From positions 1 to 64,000 of the forward strand of contig NZ_BCVG01000011.1 in the NCBI RefSeq assembly GCF_001591625.1: a stretch of DNA of 64,000 bases, given 5' to 3'. A model generated the notes under the pieces. It did no database searches, had not been told where the DNA came from, and saw only the letters and a list, made by a program, of their open reading frames with translations. The position numbers and the translations under genes are program-made. Of the stretch, positions 10,721-23,400 are shown in pieces. Position 1 is the stretch's first letter. Each line of letters starts with the position of its first letter. This stretch comes from Metabacillus fastidiosus NBRC 101226. Lineage in GTDB: Bacteria > Bacillota > Bacilli > Bacillales > Bacillaceae.

Positions 10721-11129
10721 GCTAAAAACACCTCCGGACAGTAATATAAAGTATAACTTCTATAAATAGTTTTGTCTCATCTCTCACTTACAGTCAGTTC
10801 AACCAACGAACCCTTTACTCATCAGTAAATCTTACTGACTGTTAAGAAGCGGATAAAGTTCTTGTACAATTTTATCCTATTGTAATACAAGTGTCTATTT
10901 GGAACAACATGTATATCCATTCATTCCTTATGTAGTATACCCGTTCTTTAGATTCTTGACTAAAATTTTTACATTAAAAGAGTGAAATCTTTAGAAAAAG
11001 TGGTTTTCAAAAATGAATGAAATACAATAGATTTTCTCTCCTAGTATAATTGTCCATAAAAAAAGCCTGATACGTAAAACGAGATAAATAAAGCTCTCCC
11101 GCTCTTACGGTCAGACTATTTCGAATGAA
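10721..11129. other. lonA-lonB intergenic region: lonA leader and lonB terminator
   Basis: 409 bases with no gene I can support. On the minus strand a sigma-A-like promoter for lonA is TTGTTC (10902-10907), 17-base spacer, TACAAT (10879-10884). Downstream in the leader are ACAGTCAGT (10790-10798) pairing with ACTGACTGT (10834-10842), and the nested 17-base palindrome TCAGTAAATCTTACTGA (10822-10838). I see no CtsR heptad repeat or CIRCE element. The right part holds the lonB terminator. Confidence 0.5.
11058..11117 (-). terminator. Probable terminator of lonB
   Basis: On the minus strand an imperfect stem (CTGA plus CGTAA paired with TTACG plus TCAG, with internal mismatches) ends in a run of seven T residues (11058-11064), 13 bases or more past the lonB stop. 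Confidence 0.5.
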
Positions 11130-12803
11130 TTATACTGATTCCTGCTTTACTGTATGAGAAGTAGAAATAATAGAATTTACTTGTTCCCTTGGCGGATTAA
11201 CTAATGCAATATCAAGTACTTCCTGAAGATGTTGTACCGGTATAATTTCGATACCTTCAATTTCATTTAAAATAGATTGCATATTTTCTTTTGGAACGAT
11301 TACCCTTTTTACACCGGCATTTTTTGCAGCTTTAATTTTTGGGATGACCCCGCCAATTGGCTTAACGAAACCATGAATGCTGATTTCCCCTGTCATTGCA
11401 ACTGTGTTATCAATAGGTATGCGGTGAATAGCAGAGAAAATACCAGTCGCCATTGCAATTCCTGCTGACGGTCCATCAATTGGAATACCTCCTGGGAAGT
11501 TAACATGGATATCATAATCAGCAGCTTGAATTCCCATTGATCTTAGTACTGTAATTACGTTTTCAATAGAGCCTTTTGCCATACTTTTGCGTCGGATAGA
11601 TTTACCTCGATCACCGATACTTTCTTCTTCTACAATTCCAGTAATGTTAATGCTTCCTTTATCCTTTTCTGCACTAATAACCATTACTTCAATTTCTAAT
11701 AATGATCCAGTGTTCGGACCATACACTGCTAATCCGTTAACTAATCCGACTTTCGCCTTTTTGTTAATTTTTTTATCATGTCTCGGTGTTAACTGACTGG
11801 AATGAATAACCCACTCAAGATCTTGAACAGTAATTGCATTTCGATCCTCTGAAATGGCCATACCAGCAGCAATTTGCATCATATTCACTACTTCTCTTCC
11901 GCTATGAGTATATGTAGTTAACGTATCAATCCCTTTTTCGCATACTTCCATATTCACTTTTTTAGCAGCACCCTTTGCCACGATGGCAAGTTCCTCACGT
12001 TCGAGATCACGAAAGAATACTTCTAAACATCGTGACCTTATTGCTGGCGGTATTTCGCTAGGCGTTCTTGTCGTCGCACCGATTAAACGAAAATCAGCTG
12101 GCAATCCTTTTTGGAAAATATCATGTATATGATTTGGAATTTGATTATTTTCTTCACTATAATAAGCACTTTCTAAAAATACTTTTCTATCTTCCAATAC
12201 CTTTAATAACTTATTCATTTGAATTGGATGCAATTCACCAATTTCATCAATAAACAGTACTCCTCCATGAGCGTGGGAAACAGCTCCTTGTTTAGGCTGC
12301 GGTATTCCTGCCTGCCCCATTGCTCCTGCCCCTTGATAAATTGGATCATGGACAGAACCTATTAATGGGTCAGCAATCCCTCGTTCATCAAATCTTGCTG
12401 TCGTTGCATCTAATTCAACGAACACAGCATCTTCTTTAAACGGCGATTTTTCATTTTTTTTCGCTTCTTCTAATACGAGCCTTGCTGCAGCTGTTTTCCC
12501 AACACCCGGCGGACCATAAATAATAACATGCTGAGGATTCGGTCCACATAAAGCGGCTTTTAATGAGCGGATCCCATCCTGTTGTCCAACAATATCTTTG
12601 AAGCTTTTCGGACGAACTTTCTCCGCAAGAGGCTCTGTTAATTTAATAGCCCTCATTTTTCTAAGCTGTTCCATCTCTTTTTTTGATTCACGGTCAATCG
12701 ATACTTTCTGTGTCCTCTGACCTTTTAATAAATTCAAAAAATACATTCCGATAATAATCCCGAAAAACAGTTGTATAAACAACGCAATACTCGTCCAACT
12801 CAT
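11130..12803 (-). CDS. lonB: ATP-dependent protease LonB, forespore type
   Basis: 557 residues from ATG 12803 (MSWTSIALFIQLFFG). The frame is open six codons further, but those codons contain the GGAGGG ribosome site, so 12803 is the start. N-terminal membrane anchor (residues about 3-26), AAA+ domain with Walker [14 protein letters not shown] and LFIDEIGELHP, then a Lon-type protease domain with S446 in IPIDGPSAGIAMA. It lacks the N-terminal LAN domain, as LonB does. In B. subtilis lonB is expressed in the forespore under SigF; a CATACAGT element (12842-12849, minus strand), about 40 bases upstream, resembles a sporulation -10, but no convincing -35 was found. Confidence 0.96.
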   Translation of the reverse strand: MSWTSIALFIQLFFGIIIGMYFLNLLKGQRTQKVSIDRESKKEMEQLRKMRAIKLTEPLAEKVRPKSFKDIVGQQDGIRSLKAALCGPNPQHVIIYGPPGVGKTAAARLVLEEAKKNEKSPFKEDAVFVELDATTARFDERGIADPLIGSVHDPIYQGAGAMGQAGIPQPKQGAVSHAHGGVLFIDEIGELHPIQMNKLLKVLEDRKVFLESAYYSEENNQIPNHIHDIFQKGLPADFRLIGATTRTPSEIPPAIRSRCLEVFFRDLEREELAIVAKGAAKKVNMEVCEKGIDTLTTYTHSGREVVNMMQIAAGMAISEDRNAITVQDLEWVIHSSQLTPRHDKKINKKAKVGLVNGLAVYGPNTGSLLEIEVMVISAEKDKGSINITGIVEEESIGDRGKSIRRKSMAKGSIENVITVLRSMGIQAADYDIHVNFPGGIPIDGPSAGIAMATGIFSAIHRIPIDNTVAMTGEISIHGFVKPIGGVIPKIKAAKNAGVKRVIVPKENMQSILNEIEGIEIIPVQHLQEVLDIALVNPPREQVNSIISTSHTVKQESV

Positions 12804-13119
12804 TGAAAGTCCCTCCTGCAAAGAAGTCTAATTACCGCTACACTGTATGTATAATCTTATTCGAAACTTTCATCAATGAAGGGCCCATTTCTTCATTGAT
12901 AACTAATTGAATCTAATAAATTTCTCATAAGCAAGCCTAATAATCTTCCTCTTATAGGCAATTTATAGCTATTATTTCCGAGCATGGAGAGGATTAAACG
13001 TTTTTGCAAGGTAAAAAATAAGAAAAATTTAACATAAAGAAGTATTACACTAAACCGGTTATTAAATATGTGCACAGCAAAAAACCTGTATGAAAAAATA
13101 AATCATACAGGTTCTTTCA
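12804..13119. other. lonB upstream region with inverted repeat
   Basis: 316 bases without a supported gene. ATCAATGAAG (12872-12881) and CTTCATTGAT (12891-12900) form a perfect 10-bp inverted repeat with a 9-base centre, about 70 bases upstream of lonB; no T-run follows on either strand, so it looks like an operator or leader hairpin rather than a terminator. The rest is AT-rich and holds the clpX terminator at its right end. Confidence 0.45.
13075..13113 (-). terminator. Rho-independent terminator of clpX
   Basis: AACCTGTATGA (13083-13093) pairs with TCATACAGGTT (13103-13113) in an 11-bp stem, followed on the minus strand by a run of T residues; seven bases after the clpX stop. Confidence 0.85.
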
Positions 13120-14385
13120 TTATGCAGATGTTTTTGTATCTTTTTCTACAACTGTGCCGTCTTTTAACACAAGTTTCGGCGGCGTTTTTTCTGTAACAGT
13201 TTCTGCCGTGATAATACATTTCGCTATATCTTCACGTGAAGGTAAGTCATACATCATCTCTAACATAATTCCTTCAATGATAGAACGTAAACCACGTGCT
13301 CCTGTTTTTCGTTCAATCGCTTTTTTAGCGATTTCCACTAGTGCATCATCTTCAAATTCAAGCTCAACACCGTCTAAGTCAAGCATCTTTTGATATTGTT
13401 TTACTAGCGCATTTTTCGGTTTCGTTAAAATCTCAACTAGAGCATCTTCATCTAAAGGCTCTAAGCTTGCAATAACAGGTAAACGTCCGATAAATTCAGG
13501 AATTAAACCAAATTTAAGTAAATCCTCTGGCAATACTCTTGCAAGAAGTGCTTTTTTATCTAAATCTTCCTTCTTATTATCTGAACCGAAACCAATTACT
13601 TTTTTACCTAAGCGGCGTTTAATAATTTGTTCGATGCCATCAAATGCACCACCACAGATAAATAAGATATTTGTTGTGTCAATTTGGATAAATTCTTGAT
13701 GCGGGTGCTTACGTCCACCTTGTGGAGGAACGCTTGCAACAGTTCCTTCTAATATTTTAAGAAGTGCCTGCTGTACACCTTCACCAGATACATCACGAGT
13801 AATAGAAGGATTTTCAGATTTACGTGCTACTTTATCAATTTCATCAATATAAATAATTCCTTTTTCTGCTTTTTCCACATCATAATCAGCAGCTTGAATT
13901 AATTTTAAAAGAATGTTCTCCACATCTTCTCCAACATATCCAGCCTCTGTAAGTGATGTTGCATCAGCAATGGCAAATGGAACATTTAAAATACGTGCTA
14001 AAGTTTGTGCAAGTAATGTTTTTCCGCTTCCTGTTGGACCAATCATAGCAATATTACTTTTTGAAAGCTCCACATCATCAATTTTACTATTTGAATTAAT
14101 ACGTTTATAATGATTGTAAACAGCTACAGCTAATGATTTTTTTGCTTTTTCTTGACCAATGACATATTCATCAAGAATATCATCGATTTCCTTAGGCTTC
14201 GGTACATCTTTAAACTCTACTTCTTCCTCAGTACCTAATTCTTCTTCCACGATTTCAGTACATAATTCAATACATTCATCACATATATATACACCTGGAC
14301 CCGCAACTAACTTGCGAACCTGATCTTGAGTTTTACCGCAAAATGAACATTTTAATTGTCCTTTTTCGTCGTTAAATTTAAACAT
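13120..14385 (-). CDS. clpX: ATP-dependent Clp protease ATP-binding subunit ClpX
   Basis: 421 residues from ATG 14385 ([13 protein letters not shown]), chosen over the upstream in-frame codon at 14418 because GGGGTGA lies 5-6 bases before it and family members start here. Zinc-binding domain with C13, C16, C35 and C38; AAA+ domain with Walker [13 protein letters not shown], Walker [11 protein letters not shown] and the pore loop GYVGEDVE; sensor-2 region GARGLRSI. ClpX unfolds substrates for the ClpP peptidase, which is not encoded here. It is flanked by terminators and therefore monocistronic. Confidence 0.98.
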   Translation of the reverse strand: MFKFNDEKGQLKCSFCGKTQDQVRKLVAGPGVYICDECIELCTEIVEEELGTEEEVEFKDVPKPKEIDDILDEYVIGQEKAKKSLAVAVYNHYKRINSNSKIDDVELSKSNIAMIGPTGSGKTLLAQTLARILNVPFAIADATSLTEAGYVGEDVENILLKLIQAADYDVEKAEKGIIYIDEIDKVARKSENPSITRDVSGEGVQQALLKILEGTVASVPPQGGRKHPHQEFIQIDTTNILFICGGAFDGIEQIIKRRLGKKVIGFGSDNKKEDLDKKALLARVLPEDLLKFGLIPEFIGRLPVIASLEPLDEDALVEILTKPKNALVKQYQKMLDLDGVELEFEDDALVEIAKKAIERKTGARGLRSIIEGIMLEMMYDLPSREDIAKCIITAETVTEKTPPKLVLKDGTVVEKDTKTSA

Positions 14386-14766
14386 TCTTTCACCCCTTAT
14401 ATCTTTATCTACAATCATAATAAACTTGACCGCTTCTTATGCATACATTAAAACAAGTAATAAAAGTATGTATTTTGCATTTTACCATAACTATGTTGGT
14501 AAGAGGTAATAAAACACTCTAGAAATAAAAAACTTTGTCTACTATAGTAAAAAATTGAATATATGTTGTAAAGTGTAGTAATACCGATGATATGTATGAA
14601 TATTGAACTTGTCTTTATCTTACCCAAATGAACGTTAAAAATAGCATTTATTTAATGGAAAGATTCATAAATACAAGATGGGGAAGATATTTGCAACATA
14701 GTAAATGGATATTATTTTGTATAAAACAAGGCACGATCTAATCGCGCCTTGTTTCTTTATACTATA
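14386..14766. other. tig-clpX intergenic region
   Basis: 381 AT-rich bases with no supported gene. It holds the tig terminator at the right end and the clpX promoter somewhere near the left. A short inverted repeat TTACCA-N9-TGGTAA (14482-14502) lies about 100 bases upstream of clpX and could be an operator. No other structure recognised. Confidence 0.4.
14722..14754 (-). terminator. Rho-independent terminator of tig
   Basis: AAACAAGGC (14724-14732) and GCCTTGTTT (14746-14754) form the outer stem, continued by CGAT/ATCG around a 3-base loop with one mismatch. On the minus strand it ends in TTTTAT. Confidence 0.8.
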
Positions 14767-16056
14767 TTATGCAACATCTTTGCTGTTCTCTACAAGAAAT
14801 TCAATTGCTTTGCGAATTTTTATTTCTTCTTTAATATTATCAGCAGCTCCGCCAAGTGCTTGACGTACATTTTCTACTGGCATATTGTATGCTTCAGCAA
14901 TTTTATTAATTTCCTCTTCTACTTCTTCATCAGAAGCATCGATGTTTTCAGCTTTAACAATCGCTTCAAGTACTAAGTTATATTTAACACGTACAGCAGC
15001 ATCTTCTTTCATTTGGTCTCTTAATGCAGCTTCATCTTGACCAGTGAATTGTGCATATAATTCTACGCTCATTCCTTGTGCTGTAAGACGTTGTTCAAAT
15101 TCTTGGTACATACGGTCAACTTCAGAGTCAACCATTGCTTGTGGAATATCAACTTCTACAGTTTCAGCAGCTTTTGCTACTAGCTCATCACGTCGTTTAA
15201 TTCCTGCTTCTCTTGTCTTAGCTTCTTCTAAACGTGCTTTTGTTTTTGCTTTTAATTCATCAAGTGTTTCCACTGCTTCATCTACATCTTTTGCAAATTC
15301 ATCATCTAAAGCAGGTAATTGTTTACCTTTGATTTCATGAACTTTTACTTTGAATACAGCTGGCTTACCTGCAAGGTTTTCAGCATGGTATTCTTCTGGG
15401 AATGTTACTTCTACATTCTTCTCAGCACCAGTTTCTACTCCTACTAACTGCTCTTCAAAACCAGGGATGAATGTTCCAGAACCGATTTCAATTGAGTAGT
15501 TCTCAGCTGTACCGCCTTCAAATACTTCACCGTCAACAGATCCTTCAAAGTCGATAACAACTGTGTCACCATTTTCGATTGCTCCGCTTTCTTTTACAAC
15601 TAATTCAGCGTTGCGCTCTTGAAGTGTTTTTAATTCATTTTCAACATCTTCATCTGTAACAGTTGTATCCATTTTCTCAACTGCTAATCCTTTATATTCA
15701 CCTAATTTGATTTCAGGTTTAACTGTTACTTTTGCTTTAAAAATAACACTTTTTCCTTTTTCGATTTGCTCTACATCGATTTCCGGACGATCAACTGGAT
15801 CGATACCAGCTTCGTCAACTGCTTTTGGATATGCTGTTGGAAGAATAATATCTAAAGCATCTTCATAAAGAGCTTCTACTCCAAAACGTTGTTCAAACAT
15901 ACCGCGTGGAATTTTACCTTTACGGAAACCAGGAATTGATACTTGTTTTGAAACCTTTTTGAACGCTTCATCAAGCGCTGTATTAAAATCTTCTGCAGGA
16001 ACTTCAATTGTTAAAACTCCTTCGTTCCCTTCAAGCTTTTCCCATTTTACTGACAT
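14767..16056 (-). CDS. tig: Trigger factor (ribosome-associated prolyl isomerase chaperone)
   Basis: 429 residues from ATG 16056 ([15 protein letters not shown]), preceded by TGGAGGGAATAAAT. The open frame extends 29 codons further without a ribosome site or family match. N-terminal ribosome-binding domain with the signature [14 protein letters not shown] (about residues 43-56, contacting L23), a central FKBP-type PPIase domain ([20 protein letters not shown]) and a helical C-terminal chaperone domain. Trigger factor receives nascent chains at the ribosome exit. Monocistronic; next to clpX as in many bacteria. Confidence 0.97.
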   Translation of the reverse strand: MSVKWEKLEGNEGVLTIEVPAEDFNTALDEAFKKVSKQVSIPGFRKGKIPRGMFEQRFGVEALYEDALDIILPTAYPKAVDEAGIDPVDRPEIDVEQIEKGKSVIFKAKVTVKPEIKLGEYKGLAVEKMDTTVTDEDVENELKTLQERNAELVVKESGAIENGDTVVIDFEGSVDGEVFEGGTAENYSIEIGSGTFIPGFEEQLVGVETGAEKNVEVTFPEEYHAENLAGKPAVFKVKVHEIKGKQLPALDDEFAKDVDEAVETLDELKAKTKARLEEAKTREAGIKRRDELVAKAAETVEVDIPQAMVDSEVDRMYQEFEQRLTAQGMSVELYAQFTGQDEAALRDQMKEDAAVRVKYNLVLEAIVKAENIDASDEEVEEEINKIAEAYNMPVENVRQALGGAADNIKEEIKIRKAIEFLVENSKDVA

Positions 16057-16388
16057 ATTTATTCCCTCCAAAAATCTATAAATATTGTGCGAATCAGTGA
16101 TAGGTACAACGCGAGGATGTCTTGTCCCATTGTTAACAAGCAAAAGACGAGTTATACCTGTTTATGTAGGTTTCTATAAAAACCAACTGTTAACGATAGT
16201 AAAGAATTTGCATCATAGATAAAGGCCTTATTCCATATGTGAAAAGCGCCTTTTTAACATATGACAAAAGACACTTACACTACATATGTAATTTTACATT
16301 TTTTGAAATTTTTGACCTTATATACAATTAATCACGATTTTGCAACCATTATATTATAACATAGATAATGATGCTTTCAACATATAGC
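16057..16388. other. ysoA-tig intergenic region
   Basis: 332 bases with no supported gene. On the minus strand TTGTAC, a 17-base spacer and AATATT about 20-45 bases upstream of the tig ribosome site could be its promoter (weak). Three copies of a CATATG-centred motif occur within 60 bases: CATATGT (16234-16240), ACATATG (16257-16263), TACATATGTA (16281-16290). AAAGGC and GCCTTT flank the first of them, which might form a weak hairpin after ysoA. Confidence 0.4.
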
Positions 16389-17381
16389 CTATATTTGCAT
16401 ATAAGAAATTTCTTCTAAATGATAAATGTTCACACATAAATGCTCTATTTGTTCTAAAGACACTCCGTACATTGCTTCCATCTCTTCTCTTTCTAATGTA
16501 ATACCATGCATTTCATATCCTACTAAATGAAGAGCTGCAGCCCAAAGCTTTTCTTCAGCAGGCTCTGGTGTAAATGGAAAGAGTACATATAAATGACGAA
16601 GCCATAATTCTTTAACAGTTTCAAATAATACAGGATTTTCATTCCCTAATGTATCATCCAAAATATTAATCACTTTTTTTGTGAACGCGAGCTCATTCGG
16701 ATCAAAGAGAGCACTCGGTTTAACGTCCAGCGTCTTTCCAAACTTATGAACAGTTACTTCCTTTTCAATCTCGCTGTCCATTAATAATTGCAAGGCAAGT
16801 GTTTTAATAACCGGATTCGTATTAGGATCTTCTAATATCATTTTTAATTGTTGGATATATTTTATAACATTTTGATTTTTTAATGATTGAATGAATAGCA
16901 TTTGATCATGTTCACTTCCAAAATCAATATTGCTTTCCACCGTATCATCTAAATCTACTTCACCAGTTTCATTCATTTTGCGGCTGAATTCCAGTAGCTT
17001 ATAAAATTGCTCGGCATTTTGTGCAGGCAATTGATTCTCTTCAAGAACAGCTTCAATTGTCTCTTGCACCTCTTTATATTGATGAAGCTGGATAAGAATC
17101 GTTAAATAGACTTGTAATACAGTAAAATAATCACCTGTATCTTCTAAGAGCATTTTTTTACAAGTTTTCTTCGCTTCTTCTAATTGTCCGAGCTCCATTA
17201 AACAAAGAGCAATTCCAAATTGAATTTCTGCTTCATTTTCTCTATCTATTTCCTGTGCCTCTATAAATAGTTCCAATGCTTCTTGAAAGTTTTTCTCTTT
17301 TAATGCTGCCATTCCTTTATCAATTAATCTTTTCTTTAAATTAGGAAAAGGAATAACTTTAGAGCTTTTTTTTTCTTTCAT
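16389..17381 (-). CDS. ysoA: TPR-repeat protein YsoA
   Basis: 330 residues, cytoplasmic, mostly helical. The N-terminal third contains tetratricopeptide-type repeats (for example MAALKEKNFQEALELFIEAQEI and FGIALCLMELGQLEEAKKTCKKML), usually protein-binding surfaces. A middle acidic stretch (about 140-155) and a C-terminal region with no motif follow. It matches B. subtilis YsoA in length and position between tig and leuD. Function unknown. ATG start with a modest GGAGTTGG ribosome site 9-10 bases upstream. Separate from the leu operon by a terminator. Confidence 0.88.
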   Translation of the reverse strand: MKEKKSSKVIPFPNLKKRLIDKGMAALKEKNFQEALELFIEAQEIDRENEAEIQFGIALCLMELGQLEEAKKTCKKMLLEDTGDYFTVLQVYLTILIQLHQYKEVQETIEAVLEENQLPAQNAEQFYKLLEFSRKMNETGEVDLDDTVESNIDFGSEHDQMLFIQSLKNQNVIKYIQQLKMILEDPNTNPVIKTLALQLLMDSEIEKEVTVHKFGKTLDVKPSALFDPNELAFTKKVINILDDTLGNENPVLFETVKELWLRHLYVLFPFTPEPAEEKLWAAALHLVGYEMHGITLEREEMEAMYGVSLEQIEHLCVNIYHLEEISYMQI

Positions 17382-17464
17382 AATATTTAAACCAACTCCA
17401 GCATGCAGACATTTGGTTTTTAGTTTACCAAATTAAACAGTGAGAAAACAAGATCGATATTTTT

Positions 17465-17497
17465 AAAAAAAGAGCTACTTATAAAAACGTAGCTCTT
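17465..17497 (-). terminator. Terminator of the ilv-leu operon
   Basis: AAGAGCTAC (17470-17478) pairs with GTAGCTCTT (17489-17497), 9 bp; the leuD stop codon lies in the loop. On the minus strand the stem is followed by TTTTTT. Confidence 0.85.
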
Positions 17498-18075
17498 CTG
17501 TTCACTTCAAAATCTTCAATTTTATCGGCATGTGCTAAAGTTAAATCAATTTCGTCTTTACCGTATAAAAGCATGTCTTTCCAATATGGATCAACATCAA
17601 AAGAAACGGCAAATCCTTCATTATCACGAAGCTTCTGTTCTGCAAGATCAACTGTTAATTTGTATCCATCAGTTTTTGTCTTCTCAATAATTGTATCTAA
17701 GATCGTGCTCTCTAATGAAATTGGTAAAAGACCATTTTTTAAACAGTTTTGATGGAAAATATCAGCATAAGATGGTGCTAAAATCACTTTAAAACCCATA
17801 TCTGATAATGCCCATGGTGCATGTTCACGAGATGAACCACAACCAAAGTTTTCACCAGCAAGTAAAATTGTAGCTCCTTTAGCTTCTTCTTTATTTAATT
17901 CAAATTCCGGGTTTTCTGTCCCGTCATCAAAATATCTCCAGTCAAAAAATGCAAAGCGGCCGTAGCCTGTTTTTTCGATTCTTTTTAAGAACTGCTTTGG
18001 GATAATTTGGTCAGTATCAACGTCTTTACGATTTAATACTCCAACTGTCCCAGTAAGGGTAGTAAATGGTTCCAT
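17479..18075 (-). CDS. leuD: 3-isopropylmalate dehydratase small subunit
   Basis: 198 residues. Small (swivel-domain) subunit of isopropylmalate isomerase, which with LeuC interconverts 2- and 3-isopropylmalate in leucine synthesis. Signatures: DTDQIIPKQFLKR near residue 20, and GENFGCGSSREHAPWAL (about 73-89), the substrate-binding loop of aconitase-like small subunits. ATG start with GGAGG 7 bases upstream, 15 bases after leuC. Last gene of the operon, ended by an overlapping terminator. Confidence 0.97.
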   Translation of the reverse strand: MEPFTTLTGTVGVLNRKDVDTDQIIPKQFLKRIEKTGYGRFAFFDWRYFDDGTENPEFELNKEEAKGATILLAGENFGCGSSREHAPWALSDMGFKVILAPSYADIFHQNCLKNGLLPISLESTILDTIIEKTKTDGYKLTVDLAEQKLRDNEGFAVSFDVDPYWKDMLLYGKDEIDLTLAHADKIEDFEVNRRATFL

Positions 18076-18090
18076 CGTGCAACCTCCTGC

Positions 18091-19515
18091 TTAAGAGTAG
18101 ATTTCTTGTTTCTCAAGTTTTCTGACGTCTACAAATTTTCCATAAAGTGCAGCAGCAGCAGCCATTGGCGGACTAACTAAATGCGTTCTTGCACCTTTCC
18201 CTTGTCTTCCTTCGAAGTTACGGTTTGAAGTAGAAGCACAGCGCTCTCCTTCAGGAACATAGTCATCATTCATACTTAAACACATACTGCATCCAGATTC
18301 TCTCCACTCAAATCCAGCATCAAGGAAAATCTTATCTAAGCCTTCTTCTTCTGCTTTTCTTTTAATAGAATAAGAACCAGGAACGATAATCGCTCTAACA
18401 TTTGGATCAACCTTATTTCCTTTTACGATTTCAGCAGCTTGGCGTAAGTCTGTTAATCTTGAATTTGTACATGAACCGATGAATACATGATCAATTTTAA
18501 TATCTTTGATCGGAGTATTTTCTTCTAATCCCATGTAAGCATATGCACGTTTAATTTCATTCTTTTCTTCTTCAGTTTCATAGTTTTCTAGAGATGGAGT
18601 TTTATCATTAATTCCAACTGACATTCCAGGATGTGTACCCCATGTTACTGTTGGTTCAATGTCCTCTCCTACAAGCGTTAATACTTTGTCGTATTCACAG
18701 CCTTCATCAGATCTTAGTGATCTCCAGTATTCAACTGCTCTATCAAACTCTTCGCCTTCAGGTGCGAATTTACGGCCTTTAATATATTCAAAAGTTATTT
18801 CATCCGGTGCGATTAATCCAGCTCTTGCCCCAGCTTCAATTGACATATTACAAATTGTTAAACGCTCATCCATTGATAAACCTTGAATCGCTTCACCAGT
18901 AAATTCAATAATATGACCTGTACCGAAGCGAACTCCGTATTTACCGATGATTGCTAAAATAACATCTTTTGCTGCAACACCGTTTTGAAGCTTTCCACTT
19001 ACATGCACATTTAATGTTTTAGGACGTGGGCGCCATAATGTTTGTGTAGCAAGAACATGTTCTACCTCACTTGTACCAATACCGAATGCAATTGCACCAA
19101 ATGCACCATGTGTTGAAGTATGACTATCACCACATACGATCGTTTTACCAGGAAGTGTAAGACCTAATTCAGGACCAATTACGTGTACAATCCCTTGATC
19201 TTCACTCTCTAAATCTGCAAGCTCCACTCCGAAAGCTGCACAGTTTTTTGCTAGAGTACTAACTTGCTGTTTTGCGATTTCATCTCTAATAACAAAACGG
19301 TCCTTGCTTAGAGTCGGAACATTGTGGTCCATCGTTGCAAATGTTCTATCAGGTCTTTTTACTTTTCTGCCTTTTTCACGTAAGCCTTCAAAAGCCTGAG
19401 GTGATGTTACTTCATGAACTAAATGTAAATCGATATAAAGGAGATCCGGTTTTCCGTCTTCTTGGAGTACGACATGTTCATCCCATATTTTTTCAATTAT
19501 TGTACGAGGCTTCAT
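18091..19515 (-). CDS. leuC: 3-isopropylmalate dehydratase large subunit
   Basis: 474 residues, aconitase superfamily. [4Fe-4S] ligands are the cysteines in [12 protein letters not shown] and in [23 protein letters not shown] is the family signature. Forms the isomerase with LeuD. ATG start with AGGGAGA upstream. The 126-base gap to leuB is unusually long for this compact operon and can fold into a hairpin (19533-19588), possibly an mRNA-processing or translation-control site. Confidence 0.97.
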   Translation of the reverse strand: MKPRTIIEKIWDEHVVLQEDGKPDLLYIDLHLVHEVTSPQAFEGLREKGRKVKRPDRTFATMDHNVPTLSKDRFVIRDEIAKQQVSTLAKNCAAFGVELADLESEDQGIVHVIGPELGLTLPGKTIVCGDSHTSTHGAFGAIAFGIGTSEVEHVLATQTLWRPRPKTLNVHVSGKLQNGVAAKDVILAIIGKYGVRFGTGHIIEFTGEAIQGLSMDERLTICNMSIEAGARAGLIAPDEITFEYIKGRKFAPEGEEFDRAVEYWRSLRSDEGCEYDKVLTLVGEDIEPTVTWGTHPGMSVGINDKTPSLENYETEEEKNEIKRAYAYMGLEENTPIKDIKIDHVFIGSCTNSRLTDLRQAAEIVKGNKVDPNVRAIIVPGSYSIKRKAEEEGLDKIFLDAGFEWRESGCSMCLSMNDDYVPEGERCASTSNRNFEGRQGKGARTHLVSPPMAAAAALYGKFVDVRKLEKQEIYS

Positions 19516-19532
19516 TGTTTGTTCTCCCTTCT

Positions 19533-19588
19533 CTAGATGGAAAACGAGCGCTCTTCGAATGTACTCAAAAAGCGCTGTATCCTTCTAG
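19533..19588 (-). other. Structured leuB-leuC intercistronic spacer
   Basis: CTAGA/TCTAG (19533-19537 with 19584-19588), GGA/TCC and a pair of AGCGCT palindromes (19547-19552, 19571-19576) nest into one imperfect hairpin ending just before the leuC ribosome site. No T-run follows, so it is not a standard terminator. Confidence 0.45.
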
Positions 19589-19641
19589 CTCTAATAAAAA
19601 TTGATAGTAATCTTTAATTAAATGAATAACGAAATAAGTTC

Positions 19642-20733
19642 TTATTTAGAAACAGTTTGGCTTTTTGCGATGATTGCTTTAATTTCTTCAGCCAATTGTT
19701 CTGTTGAAATAGACGGGCCGCCTTTAGCTAAATCGGCAGTTCGTTTACCTGATTGTAACACTTGATTTACTGCATCTTCAAGTACTTTTGCCTCATTTTC
19801 TAAATCAAATGAATGGCGAAGCATCATAGCAGCTGATAAAATCATAGCTGTTGGATTAGCGATATTCTGTCCAGCAATATCAGGTGCTGAACCGTGTACT
19901 GGCTCATATAAATGAAGACCAGTTGATGAAAGACTAGCTGATGGAAGCATGCCTAATGACCCAGTAATCATAGAAGCTTCATCACTTAAAATATCACCGA
20001 ACATATTTTCAGTAACGATTACATCGAAACGTTTCGGAGCATTGATTAATTGCATTGCAGCATTGTCAACAAGCATATGCTCTAAAGTAACATCAGGATA
20101 GTCTTTTGCTACTTCTTCAGCAATTTCTCTCCATAAGCGGCTTGTTTCTAGAACATTTGCCTTATCAACAGATGTAACATGCTTTCTGCGCTTTGAAGCC
20201 ATTTCGAATGCTGATACGATAATTCTCTTTATTTCACTTCTTTTATAAATAAGAGTATCAACCGCACCTTCTTCACCGTCTTTTGTAATTCTTTCACTAG
20301 GCTCACCGAAGTAAAGCCCGCCAGTTAATTCACGTACGACGATGAAGTCGACTCCATCAATATATTCTCTTTTTAAAGCTGATTCATCTAATAAGCTTTG
20401 GAAAGTAATAATTGGACGTAAATTAGCATATAAATCTAATTGTTTACGTATTCCTAATAATCCTTTTTCCGGGCGAAGAGCTGGGGGATTACTATCCCAT
20501 TTCGGTCCGCCAACTGCCCCTAATAGAACAGCATCTGCATTTTTACAAATTTCCACTGTTTCATCAGGCAGCGGTGTTCCCGTTTGATCGATTGCATCTC
20601 CACCGATAAGTCCATATTGAAATTGGAATTGATGGTGAAAATGCTCTTCGATTGCTTTTAAAACATCAACAGTTACTTTTAAAACTTCTTTTCCAATCCC
20701 GTCTCCCGGTAATAATGCAATCGTCTTTTCCAT
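19642..20733 (-). CDS. leuB: 3-isopropylmalate dehydrogenase
   Basis: 363 residues. NAD-dependent oxidative decarboxylation of 3-isopropylmalate to 2-oxoisocaproate (precursor form). Signatures of the isocitrate/isopropylmalate dehydrogenase family: LLPGDGIGKEV at the N-terminus, REKGLLGIRKQLDLYANLRP, VRELTGGLYFGEP and NMFGDILSDEASMITGSLG. ATG start with GGGGGAAG upstream, 35 bases after leuA. Complete. Confidence 0.97.
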   Translation of the reverse strand: MEKTIALLPGDGIGKEVLKVTVDVLKAIEEHFHHQFQFQYGLIGGDAIDQTGTPLPDETVEICKNADAVLLGAVGGPKWDSNPPALRPEKGLLGIRKQLDLYANLRPIITFQSLLDESALKREYIDGVDFIVVRELTGGLYFGEPSERITKDGEEGAVDTLIYKRSEIKRIIVSAFEMASKRRKHVTSVDKANVLETSRLWREIAEEVAKDYPDVTLEHMLVDNAAMQLINAPKRFDVIVTENMFGDILSDEASMITGSLGMLPSASLSSTGLHLYEPVHGSAPDIAGQNIANPTAMILSAAMMLRHSFDLENEAKVLEDAVNQVLQSGKRTADLAKGGPSISTEQLAEEIKAIIAKSQTVSK

Positions 20734-20768
20734 TTTTCTTCCCCCTACGATCTTCTAAAAACGTTATA

Positions 20769-23389
<2,621 letters not shown>

Positions 23390-23400
23390 AGATTCTAATA

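Noticed and set aside
10721-10900. CtsR or CIRCE control of lonA
   Set aside because: No direct GGTCAAA heptads and no TTAGCACTC-N9-GAGTGCTAA element found; only unrelated inverted repeats.
12804-12821. Six-codon N-terminal extension of LonB
   Set aside because: These codons contain the GGAGGG ribosome site that serves the start at 12803.
16057-16143. 29-codon N-terminal extension of trigger factor
   Set aside because: No ribosome site at 16143 and the family starts at MSVKWEK (16056), which has a strong site.
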